Part shown: positions 1 through 5,789 of the stretch, one piece after another | Numbering within the stretch: position 1 is the first letter of the stretch | Layout of the letters: each line of letters begins with the position of its first letter | Assembly (NCBI GenBank): GCA_017549905.1 | Contig: JAFYNC010000084.1 | Location: 1-5,789 of the forward strand | Direction: 5' to 3' | Source of the DNA: Clostridia bacterium | GTDB taxonomy: Bacteria; Bacillota; Clostridia; Oscillospirales; Acutalibacteraceae | Length of the DNA: 5,789 nucleotides | Program-made: the position numbers and the translations under genes | The notes under the pieces: model-generated | The model's input: the letters and a program-made list of their open reading frames with translations, nothing else | Told to the model about the DNA's origin: nothing | Database searches by the model: none

Positions 1-72
1 CATTTAAAATATCGGGCTTTGGCGTTATTGCTAAATGAAATCTCCCGAAAAATAAAAAAAGGAGAGTTAAAA
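1..72 (+). other. Upstream leader of pnp, no gene seen
   Basis: This short AT-rich stretch precedes pnp. It contains the pnp ribosome binding site at its right end and otherwise no convincing gene. A CGGG at 13-16 could pair with CCCG at 44-47, but the stem is only 4 bp with a long loop, so I do not call a terminator or riboswitch. In many bacteria rpsO lies just upstream of pnp. Nothing here shows the end of rpsO, so that neighbour is unknown. No promoter can be assigned with confidence. Confidence 0.4.
58..66 (+). promoter_or_regulatory. Ribosome binding site of pnp
   Basis: AAAGGAGAG lies here, with the AGGAG core ending 8 nt before the ATG at 73. This spacing decides the start: the reading frame is open further upstream to a TTG at 19, but no Shine-Dalgarno sequence precedes that codon, and the extra 18 residues do not resemble a PNPase N-terminus. 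Confidence 0.85.
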
Positions 73-2262
73 ATGTTTGAAAATTTTAAAGTTTATGAAA
101 CCGAACTTGCCGGCAGAGTTTTAAAACTTGAAACCGGTATGATGGCAGGTCTTGCAAATGCTGCTGTTATGGCTTGCTATGGCGATACAAGAGTTCTTTG
201 TACCGTAACTGCTTCCGCAAAACCACGCGAAGGCGTTGATTTCTTCCCATTATCAGTTGATTATGAGGAGAAAATGTATTCCGTTGGTCGTATCCCCGGC
301 TCTTTCACAAGAAGAGAGGGTAAAGCTAGCGATAAGGCTATTTTGGCTTCTCGTTGTATTGACCGCCCTATCCGTCCTTTGTTCCCTAAGGATATGAGAA
401 ACGATTGCTCAGTAGTAGCTACTGTTATGTCAGTTGACCCTGATTGCTCACCTGAGGTAGCCGCTGCTATTGGTGTATCTTGCGCTATTGCTATTTCTGA
501 TATTCCTTGGGCAGGTCCTATTTCAAGTGTGAATGTTGGTCTTGTTGACGGCGAAATCGTTATCAACCCCAACTTAGAGCAAAGAGCAAAGACCGACCTT
601 AACTTAACTGTTTCTTCTACTGAAGATTTAGTTGCTATGATTGAAGCAGGCGCTAACGAAATTGATGATGATTTAATGTTTGACTGCATTATGGCAGGTC
701 ATGAGGTTAATAAAGAGGTTGTTAAATTCATCAATTCAATCGTTGCCGAAATCGGTAAGCCTAAGTTTGAGTTCCAGTCTAACGATCCCGACCCCGCTAT
801 TATGGAAGAAATCGAAGCTTTCTGTATTGAAGATGTTAAGAAAGCTCTTGATACTGATGATAAGCTTGTTCGCGATGCTGCATTACTTCCTATTTATAAT
901 GCTGTTCACGAGAAGTTTGACGAGCGTTTTGAAGGCAACGAAGCAAAGCTTGATGAGATTATGTATCTTGTTCAAAAGCATGTTGTTCGCGCTTGGCTTA
1001 AAGATGAGAAAAAGCGTGTTGACGGACGTGGTATTGATGAAATCCGTCCTCTTGACGCTAAGGTTGACTTGTTACCCCGTGTTCACGGCTCAGGTATGTT
1101 CACACGTGGACAAACTCAGGTGCTCTCAATAGCTACTTTAGCTCCCGTAAGCGAAGCTCAGAAGCTTGACGGACTTGATGAAGAGGTTTCTAAGAGATAT
1201 ATTCATCATTATAATTTCCCTTCATATTCTGTTGGTGAAACCAAGCCATCAAGAGGCCCCGGTAGACGTGAAATCGGTCACGGCGCATTGGCTGAAAAAG
1301 CGCTTGTTCCTGTAATTCCTTCTGTTGAAGAGTTCCCTTATGCTATCCGTGTTGTATCTGAAGTTCTTTCTTCTAACGGCTCTACATCTCAGGGTTCAAT
1401 TTGTGGTTCAACACTTGCTCTTATGGCTGCAGGTGTTCCGATTAAAGCTCCTGTTGCAGGTATTTCTTGTGGTCTTATCACAGGTGATGACGGTGTATAC
1501 GGCGACTTTATGACTATGGTTGATATCCAAGGTCTTGAAGATTTCTACGGTGATATGGACTTTAAGGTAGCCGGTACTCATAAGGGTATCACCGCTATTC
1601 AGATGGACCTTAAGGTACACGGACTTACTCCTGCTATTATTAAGGAAGCATTTGCTAAAACTCATAAAGCACGTCTTCACATTTTAGATGAGGTTATGCT
1701 TAAAGCAATCCCTGAATACAGAAGCGAACTTTCAGAGTATGCTCCTAAAATGCTCACAACTGTTATTAGTCCTGATAAAATCGGTGATGTTATCGGTAAA
1801 CAGGGTAAGGTTATTCAGTCTATCCAAGAACAGTGCGACTGTACAATCAATATTGAGGAAGACGGTCACGTTTTTGTTGCAGGTCTTGATACCGAAAAGG
1901 CTAAACAGGCAATTTCTATTATTGAACTTATCGCTAATGACCCTGAGGTTGGCGCAGTTTACAGCGGTAAGGTTACAAGACTTATGACCTTTGGCGCGTT
2001 TGTTGAAATCGCACCAGGTAAAGAAGGTCTTGTTCACATTTCAAAGCTTGATGTAAAGCGTGTTGAAAAGGTTGAAGATGTTGTAGCTGTAGGCGACCAG
2101 GTAATCGTTAAGGTTACTGAAATTGATGACCAAGGTAGAATTAACCTTTCTCGCAGAGATGCATTGGTTGAAATTAACGGCGCAGTTGTTGAAGACGACG
2201 CTAAAGATGATGATAACCAAAGAAAAGGCGCAAAACGTCGCGGCTTCAAAAAGCATGATTAA
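73..2262 (+). CDS. pnp: Polyribonucleotide nucleotidyltransferase (PNPase)
   Basis: PNPase is a cytoplasmic 3'-to-5' exoribonuclease that uses phosphate to release nucleoside diphosphates from RNA and can run in reverse to add tails. It acts in mRNA turnover, often with RNase E/Y-type degradosomes. The 729-residue protein has the full family layout: first RNase PH domain (about 10-210, with GSFTRREGK), helical linker (about 225-310), second RNase PH domain (about 315-540, starting RVDGRGIDEIRPL), KH domain (about 562-607) and S1 domain (about 627-696). Catalytic residues matching E. coli D486, D492 and K494 are present as D490, D496 and K498 in the LEDFYGDMDFK motif. The KH GxxG loop reads GKQG rather than the common GKGG. 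A short charged tail (about 707-729) follows S1, acidic and then basic. The start is ATG at 73 because of the ribosome binding site at 58-66. The gene ends in tandem TAA TAA (2260-2265) and appears intact. Confidence 0.97.
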   Translation: MFENFKVYETELAGRVLKLETGMMAGLANAAVMACYGDTRVLCTVTASAKPREGVDFFPLSVDYEEKMYSVGRIPGSFTRREGKASDKAILASRCIDRPIRPLFPKDMRNDCSVVATVMSVDPDCSPEVAAAIGVSCAIAISDIPWAGPISSVNVGLVDGEIVINPNLEQRAKTDLNLTVSSTEDLVAMIEAGANEIDDDLMFDCIMAGHEVNKEVVKFINSIVAEIGKPKFEFQSNDPDPAIMEEIEAFCIEDVKKALDTDDKLVRDAALLPIYNAVHEKFDERFEGNEAKLDEIMYLVQKHVVRAWLKDEKKRVDGRGIDEIRPLDAKVDLLPRVHGSGMFTRGQTQVLSIATLAPVSEAQKLDGLDEEVSKRYIHHYNFPSYSVGETKPSRGPGRREIGHGALAEKALVPVIPSVEEFPYAIRVVSEVLSSNGSTSQGSICGSTLALMAAGVPIKAPVAGISCGLITGDDGVYGDFMTMVDIQGLEDFYGDMDFKVAGTHKGITAIQMDLKVHGLTPAIIKEAFAKTHKARLHILDEVMLKAIPEYRSELSEYAPKMLTTVISPDKIGDVIGKQGKVIQSIQEQCDCTINIEEDGHVFVAGLDTEKAKQAISIIELIANDPEVGAVYSGKVTRLMTFGAFVEIAPGKEGLVHISKLDVKRVEKVEDVVAVGDQVIVKVTEIDDQGRINLSRRDALVEINGAVVEDDAKDDDNQRKGAKRRGFKKHD

Positions 2263-2275
2263 TAAGTAAATTTTA

Positions 2276-2303
2276 AAGCCCTTGAGGAATTCCTCAAGGG
2301 CTT
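2276..2303. terminator. Shared rho-independent terminator between pnp and potD
   Basis: This is a perfect 28-bp inverted repeat, read as a 12-bp stem (AAGCCCTTGAGG with its complement) around an AATT loop. On the + strand it follows the pnp stop codons by about 10 nt and is followed by CTTTT at 2304-2308, a usable though short U-tract. On the - strand it starts 3 nt after the potD stop codon, but the downstream sequence (TAAAATTT after the stem) is a weaker U-tract. It therefore clearly suits pnp and probably also ends the convergent pot operon. Bidirectional activity is inferred from symmetry and position. Confidence 0.88.
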
Positions 2304-2306
2304 CTT

Positions 2307-2516
2307 TTAATATAACTTTACGTCAATCCAAAGATTTTCATATAGTTTTCGAGTTTCGGTGCTTATATCGTGGTAATACTGCACCTTTGGCATATCTTCA
2401 TCACGAGGGTATAAAATTTCATTGCCGTAATAGTAATAATCAGGGTTATTAATTACCGCTGTGTTAGGTGAAGCATAACCGATATATTCAGCATTTGCGG
2501 TTGCAATTTGCGGTTC
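2307..2516 (-). other. Out-of-frame C-terminal segment of potD
   Basis: This 69-codon stretch plus stop lies in the -1 frame relative to the main potD reading frame and has no start codon or ribosome binding site of its own. It begins EPQIATANAEYIGYASPN, which aligns by eye with the E. coli PotD segment RPDVAKQVAETIGYPTPN, and ends WIDVKLY. It is open throughout with no further lesion. It is not a separate gene: it is the final lobe-closing part of PotD cut off by the frameshift. Confidence 0.88.
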
Positions 2517-3409
2517 TACAGGAAATTCAAATACATCATAGCAGCCTGTTTGTTTTTTGCATTTTTAAGAATACATGCAGAATCAATGAAGATATTTGTG
2601 CCTTCCTTTGGATAAAAGAATTTAAGATCAGGATTAGTTTCAACCATTGTTAAGTAGTCGCCTGCATAATAAGGCGCTATTGAGGCTTCACCTGTTTCCA
2701 TTTTGCCGTAAACCTCATCCATAACATAGGCTTGAAGATTGGCTTTTCCTTTTTTGAGAAGCTCGGCAGCTTTTTCCCAATCTTTTTTGTTTTCGGTGTT
2801 AAGGTCTATATCAAGCAAAATCTGTGCGGTCATAAAGGCATCGCGCGGATTATTGAAATTAAGCACCATATCCTTATATTTTTCATCCCAAAGAACATTC
2901 AAACTGTTATCAATAGTTTGAATATGTTTGGAATTATAAATAACACCAACCATACCAACATTAAACGGAACGCTGTATTTATTTTCGGGATCAAAGAAAA
3001 TATTTTTATATTTTTGGTCTATCAAATCGTAATTTGAAAGGGCAGAGGTATCAATTTCAGCTAACATATCCTCTTTAAGCATACGCTCAATCATATAGTC
3101 AGACGGAATTACAATATCGTAATTAACACCGCCGTTTTTAACCTGAGAATACATAGTTTCATTGCTTTCAAAGGTGAGATAATTAACCTTAATACCTGTG
3201 ATTTTCTCGAATTCGCGGTTAACGTCTATCGTATCGTCTGCACCATCAGAAATATATTCGCCCCAGTTGTAAACTGTAAGTGTAGTGCCCTCTAACTCGC
3301 GGGAATATTCGCCCCTTAAATCAAGCTCTTTATACTCATAGCCACAACCCGAAAGGAAAGTGCAAAGGATGAAAACCGAGATTATTAAAATACCAAGTCT
3401 TTTTTTCAT
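2307..3409 (-). pseudogene. potD: Spermidine/putrescine-binding lipoprotein PotD, frameshifted near its C-terminus
   Basis: PotD is the substrate-binding protein of the polyamine importer, acting outside the membrane. The start is ATG at 3409-3407. Residues 1-22 form a lipoprotein signal peptide (MKKR, a hydrophobic stretch, lipobox L19-S-G-C22). Family hallmarks follow: VYNWGEYI (46-53), YDIVIPSDYMIERM (about 97-110), PKEGTN and IFID (F274, D276), matching the E. coli W255/D257 region with Phe in place of Trp. Frame 0 ends after AAMMYLNFL (residue 297) at TAG, 2518-2516. The -1 frame, from GAA at 2516 to TAA at 2309-2307, encodes 69 more residues including AEYIGYASPN and ILYP, which match the usual PotD C-terminus. 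Restoring one base gives 367 residues, a normal family length. It is the last gene of potABCD, 4 nt after potC. The rest looks undamaged, so a sequence error or very recent mutation is likely. Confidence 0.9.
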
Positions 3410-3413
3410 AATA

Positions 3414-4223
3414 TTACACCCTTGCCTTTCTGTTGATTTTTTGTTCGGATTTGGTTTGCAAAACATTATATAGAATAAGCAGAGTAAATATAGCTATAAA
3501 GATTAAGGTTGAAAGCGCATAGGTATCGGGGGTAACTGATTTTTTGGTCATATTATAAATTATAATCGGTAGTGTTTGATAATGACCACATGTGAAATAG
3601 CTTATTACAAAGTCATCAAGCGAAAGGGTAAACGCCATAATAAAGCCTGTTACAATACCTGCAGAAATAGAGGGAAGTACCACCTTGAAAAATGCTTTAA
3701 AAGGTGTACATCCAAGGTCAAGCGCAGCTTCTTGCAAATGTGGGTCGGTCTGCTTTAATTTTGGCATAACCGAGAGAATAACATAAGGCAAATTGAAGGT
3801 TATATGTGCTGTGAGCACAGTGAAAAAGCCTAACGATTCGTCAAGACCTATAAGTCTGCCGAGGAATATGAATAACAACATAAGAGAAATACCTGTTACT
3901 ATATCAGCATTCATCATAGGTATTTGTGTTACCGACATAACAAGCTTTGCGGTAAACTTTTTGCGAAGTGCCATTATTCCAACCGCGGCGGCTGTGCCAA
4001 GCACAGTGGAAATTACAGCCGATAAAACCGCAATTATAATTGTGTGTAACAGTGCGGTAAGCATTGTGGTGTCATATATAAGACCTGCATACCACTTAAG
4101 TGGAAAGCCTGTAAAAACCCAAACGCTGCTTGATTCGTTAAAGGAAAATGCTATCATAACAAGCACAGGGGCATAAAGGAAAAATATGATAAGTGCAACA
4201 TAAAGTCGGGATAAAATTTTCAT
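3414..4223 (-). CDS. potC: Spermidine/putrescine ABC transporter permease PotC
   Basis: This is one of the two inner membrane permeases that form the polyamine channel, pairing with PotB and contacting the PotA ATPase. At 269 residues it is close to the family length (E. coli PotC is 264). About six hydrophobic segments are visible, near residues 8-28, 57-85, 105-122, 131-153, 186-208 and 236-254. The EAA loop that docks on the ATPase is clear at about 165-184 (EAALDLGCTPFKAFFKVVLP), with the key Gly at 171. The segment around 36-48 (VFTGFPLKWYAGL) is typical of PotC-type permeases. The ATG at 4223 overlaps the potB stop as ATGA and has a strong ribosome binding site. The gene ends 4 nt before potD. 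Assignment as PotC rather than PotB rests on position, N-terminus and operon order. It could also be annotated more broadly as a permease for a related cationic or organic solute. Confidence 0.93.
   Translation of the reverse strand: MKILSRLYVALIIFFLYAPVLVMIAFSFNESSSVWVFTGFPLKWYAGLIYDTTMLTALLHTIIIAVLSAVISTVLGTAAAVGIMALRKKFTAKLVMSVTQIPMMNADIVTGISLMLLFIFLGRLIGLDESLGFFTVLTAHITFNLPYVILSVMPKLKQTDPHLQEAALDLGCTPFKAFFKVVLPSISAGIVTGFIMAFTLSLDDFVISYFTCGHYQTLPIIIYNMTKKSVTPDTYALSTLIFIAIFTLLILYNVLQTKSEQKINRKARV
3417..3423 (-). promoter_or_regulatory. Ribosome binding site of potD
   Basis: On the - strand this reads AAGGGTG, with the AAGGG core 9 nt before the ATG at 3409. It overlaps the last codons of potC. 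It is weaker than the sites of potB and potC. It supports starting potD at 3409, where the lipoprotein signal peptide begins, rather than at an upstream in-frame start at 3466, which lies inside potC and would put 19 polar residues before the signal peptide. Confidence 0.7.
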
Positions 4224-5047
4224 ATAATAACCCCTCCTTCATCTTCATCGCTAAATCTGTTCATAACAAACAAACAAACCAAAATAAGAATCATTAAAAC
4301 AAGGGAAATAGAGGAAGCAACATTATAATATTCAGGGCCTAAATTGAATAAATATTCAATAGCATCACCCACAAGCATATCTTTGTTGCCGCCTAATTTT
4401 TGTGAGATGTAGAATGTACTTACACTTGGAACAAATACCATTGTGATACCTGAAATAATACCAGGGCGGGTGAGTGGTAGAATTACCCTTTTAAACTTTG
4501 CAAAGGCGTTACATCCAAGGTCTTCAGAAGCCTCTAAAAGAGATTTATCAAGCTTAGACATAACCGAGTATATAGGCAAAATCATATAAGGTATAAAATC
4601 ATAAACCATACCTAAGATTACGGCGCCGGGGGTATACATAAGTTTTATAGGACCGATGCCGAGTTTTCCTAAAAAGGTGTTTATAATACCGGTATTTGCG
4701 AGAATTGATATCCAGGAATATGTTCTGATTAGAAAATTCATCCACATCGGAAGCATAACAATAAGCATTAACATCCTTTGTGAGCTTATTTTGAGTTTGG
4801 TCATAAAATAAGCCATTGGATAGGCAAGAATAAGGGTAATAACAGTGGCTACTGCGGCATAAAGAATAGAAATGCCAAATGCCTTTTTATATTTGCCTAA
4901 AGAAGCTATATTTTCTATTGAGAAAATTCCATTTGTATCGGTAAGCGCATAGTAAATCATAATAATTAAAGGAACTATTATGAATATAACCGACCATACA
5001 ATATAAGGACTTGCAATAAGCCTGTTGCCGAAGGAGTGTTTCTTCAT
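4220..5047 (-). CDS. potB: Spermidine/putrescine ABC transporter permease PotB
   Basis: This is the second membrane permease of the polyamine importer and is expected to pair with PotC. It has 275 residues from the ATG at 5047. Hydrophobic segments lie near residues 13-36, 60-82, 95-115, 142-162, 197-217 and 247-263. The EAA loop is at about 172-191 (EASEDLGCNAFAKFKRVILP), with the conserved Gly and the following LP. The motif LPMWMNFLIRTYSW (about 99-112) is typical of PotB-type permeases. A TTG at 5050 lies one codon upstream in frame, but the AGGAGG at 5055-5060 sits 7 nt from the ATG and only 4 nt from the TTG, so the ATG is preferred. The start overlaps the potA stop as TGATG and the end overlaps potC as ATGA, so it belongs to the same operon. 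No damage is seen. Confidence 0.93.
   Translation of the reverse strand: MKKHSFGNRLIASPYIVWSVIFIIVPLIIMIYYALTDTNGIFSIENIASLGKYKKAFGISILYAAVATVITLILAYPMAYFMTKLKISSQRMLMLIVMLPMWMNFLIRTYSWISILANTGIINTFLGKLGIGPIKLMYTPGAVILGMVYDFIPYMILPIYSVMSKLDKSLLEASEDLGCNAFAKFKRVILPLTRPGIISGITMVFVPSVSTFYISQKLGGNKDMLVGDAIEYLFNLGPEYYNVASSISLVLMILILVCLFVMNRFSDEDEGGVII
4231..4239 (-). promoter_or_regulatory. Ribosome binding site of potC
   Basis: On the - strand this reads AAGGAGGGG, 7 nt before the ATG at 4223. It is embedded in the last codons of potB (the DEGG region). With the ATGA overlap this suggests coupled translation of potB and potC. Confidence 0.8.
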
Positions 5048-5789
5048 CAATCTTCCTCCTCAACATAGTCCACATCTGATAGGCGGTCAAGCTCTTCACT
5101 ATAGCTTGAATAGTCACCATAAAGACCTGAATATTGGGATTTTTTCATAATGTGAATAGCATCAGGTTCAATAAATAAACCAACGTTATCGCCTACGAAA
5201 TGTTCATCAGTAGTCTGTATCATCCATTTGAAACCGCCGATATCAACAATAATTTCGTAATGCACACCAAGGAAAGAAACCGAAGTAACAACACCCTTTA
5301 GCATACCTTTATCTGCGGCTACAATGTCAACATCTTCGGGACGTACAACAACGTCAACAAGTTCGTTTTCATTAAAGCCTTTATCTAAACAGTCAAATTT
5401 TTGACCTGAAAATTCAACATAGAAGTCTTTGAGCATTTTACCGTCAATAATATTTGATTCGCCAATAAAATCAGCGACAAAGGCATTTTGCGGCTCGTTA
5501 TAAATATCCTGCGGAGTACCTACTTGTTGAATTTTACCGCTATCCATAACAACGACTCTGTCAGACATTGTAAGTGCTTCTTCTTGGTCATGAGTTACGA
5601 AAATAAAGGTTATTTCAAGTTGTTCTTGAATTTTTTTGAGTTCTTTTTGCATATCCTTGCGAAGTTTGAGATCAAGCGCTGCCAAAGGCTCATCAAGAAG
5701 CAAAACCTTTGGTCTGTTAGCGATTGCACGTGCGATTGCAACACGTTGTTGCTGACCGCCCGAAAGGGTATCAATACTTCTTTTTTCAA
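5047..5789 (-). CDS. potA: Spermidine/putrescine ABC transporter ATP-binding protein PotA (partial, N-terminus outside window)
   Basis: PotA is the cytoplasmic ATPase that powers polyamine import through PotB and PotC. Only the last 246 residues are in the window. The start and Walker A motif lie past the right edge, roughly 120 residues judging by the family. Visible motifs, numbered from the first full codon at 5787, are: ABC signature LSGGQQQR (8-15), Walker B VLLLDEP (28-34), D-loop LAALD (35-39) and switch histidine in VTHDQEEAL (H66). FIGESN (107-112) marks the link to the C-terminal TOBE-type regulatory domain, with [11 protein letters not shown] (146-156) and [10 protein letters not shown] (165-174). 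The protein ends in a short acidic tail ([10 protein letters not shown]) whose codons also carry the potB ribosome binding site. It is the first visible gene of potABCD. The operon promoter and any regulator lie outside the window. Related ATPases of other ABC importers share these motifs; the neighbours make PotA the best name. Confidence 0.95.
   Translation of the reverse strand, partial: EKRSIDTLSGGQQQRVAIARAIANRPKVLLLDEPLAALDLKLRKDMQKELKKIQEQLEITFIFVTHDQEEALTMSDRVVVMDSGKIQQVGTPQDIYNEPQNAFVADFIGESNIIDGKMLKDFYVEFSGQKFDCLDKGFNENELVDVVVRPEDVDIVAADKGMLKGVVTSVSFLGVHYEIIVDIGGFKWMIQTTDEHFVGDNVGLFIEPDAIHIMKKSQYSGLYGDYSSYSEELDRLSDVDYVEEED
5055..5060 (-). promoter_or_regulatory. Ribosome binding site of potB
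   Basis: On the - strand this is AGGAGG, within the final Glu-rich codons of potA and 7 nt before the ATG at 5047. It selects that ATG over the in-frame TTG at 5050. The TGATG stop-start overlap suggests translational coupling with potA. Confidence 0.82.

Noticed and set aside
13..47. Possible hairpin CGGG/CCCG followed by an A-rich run upstream of pnp
   Set aside because: Only 4 bp of pairing with a 27-nt loop, and there is no U-tract on the + strand. It is not enough for a terminator or leader element.
19..72. Upstream in-frame TTG start that would lengthen PNPase by 18 residues
   Set aside because: No ribosome binding site precedes it, while AGGAG is ideally placed before the ATG at 73, where the typical PNPase N-terminus begins.
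261..689. 142-codon open frame antisense to pnp
   Set aside because: It lies entirely within the well-supported pnp coding region, has a low-complexity Ser/Ile/Thr-rich product with no recognisable domain, and shows no operon context. It is a shadow of codon usage on the other strand.
680..1132. 150-codon open frame on the + strand within pnp in another frame
   Set aside because: It is Leu/Ser-rich, resembles no family, and overlaps the PNPase helical linker and second RNase PH domain, which are clearly coding.
2034..2256. Two overlapping 71-codon antisense frames over the pnp 3' end
   Set aside because: They are shadow frames over the S1 domain. The - strand terminator and potD stop lie just upstream of them, and neither has a credible start signal.
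2468..2653. 61-codon + strand open frame opposite the end of potD
   Set aside because: It is antisense to sequence that encodes conserved PotD residues on both sides of the frameshift, and no ribosome binding site or family is recognisable.
3793..4176. 127-codon + strand open frame opposite potC
   Set aside because: It mirrors hydrophobic potC codons. The Ile/Val/Thr-rich product is the expected complement of a membrane protein gene.
1..5789. A novel defence, mobile or otherwise undescribed system
   Set aside because: All of the window is explained by pnp, a shared terminator and a standard potABCD operon. There are no direct repeats, transposase, integrase, toxin-antitoxin pair, RNA gene or orphan conserved gene.

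Overview
The window looks like ordinary chromosomal DNA of a low-GC Gram-positive bacterium, most likely a member of the Clostridia. The reasons are AT-rich coding DNA, strong GGAGG-type ribosome binding sites, a lipoprotein-type polyamine binding protein, and a PNPase whose motifs read like those of Bacillus and Clostridia. The exact family or genus is not visible from the sequence.

Layout: two convergent transcription units. On the + strand, positions 73-2262 carry pnp, a complete polynucleotide phosphorylase (729 aa). On the - strand, reading from the right edge to about 2307, lies a classical polyamine ABC importer operon in the order potA (5' end outside the window), potB, potC, potD. 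The pot genes are tightly packed (TGATG and ATGA overlaps and a 4-nt gap), so they are surely co-transcribed and probably translationally coupled. The two units end tail to tail around one perfect 28-bp inverted repeat (2276-2303), which lies between the pnp stop codons and the potD stop codon and probably ends transcription from both sides.

How the genes work together: PotD, a lipid-anchored binding protein, would capture spermidine or putrescine outside the membrane. PotB and PotC form the membrane channel. PotA hydrolyses ATP to drive uptake. PNPase degrades RNA and has no functional link to the transporter beyond being its neighbour.

The main anomaly is in potD. Its reading frame hits a TAG stop at 2516-2518, in the middle of a family-conserved helix. 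The remaining 69 C-terminal codons continue intact in the -1 frame to a stop at 2307-2309. Restoring one base gives a normal-length 367-aa PotD, so this is either a recent single-base deletion or a sequence/assembly error. I see no RNA gene, mobile element, CRISPR array or novel defence-like system, and no stretch over 300 bases lacks a gene once potD is read through its frameshift.
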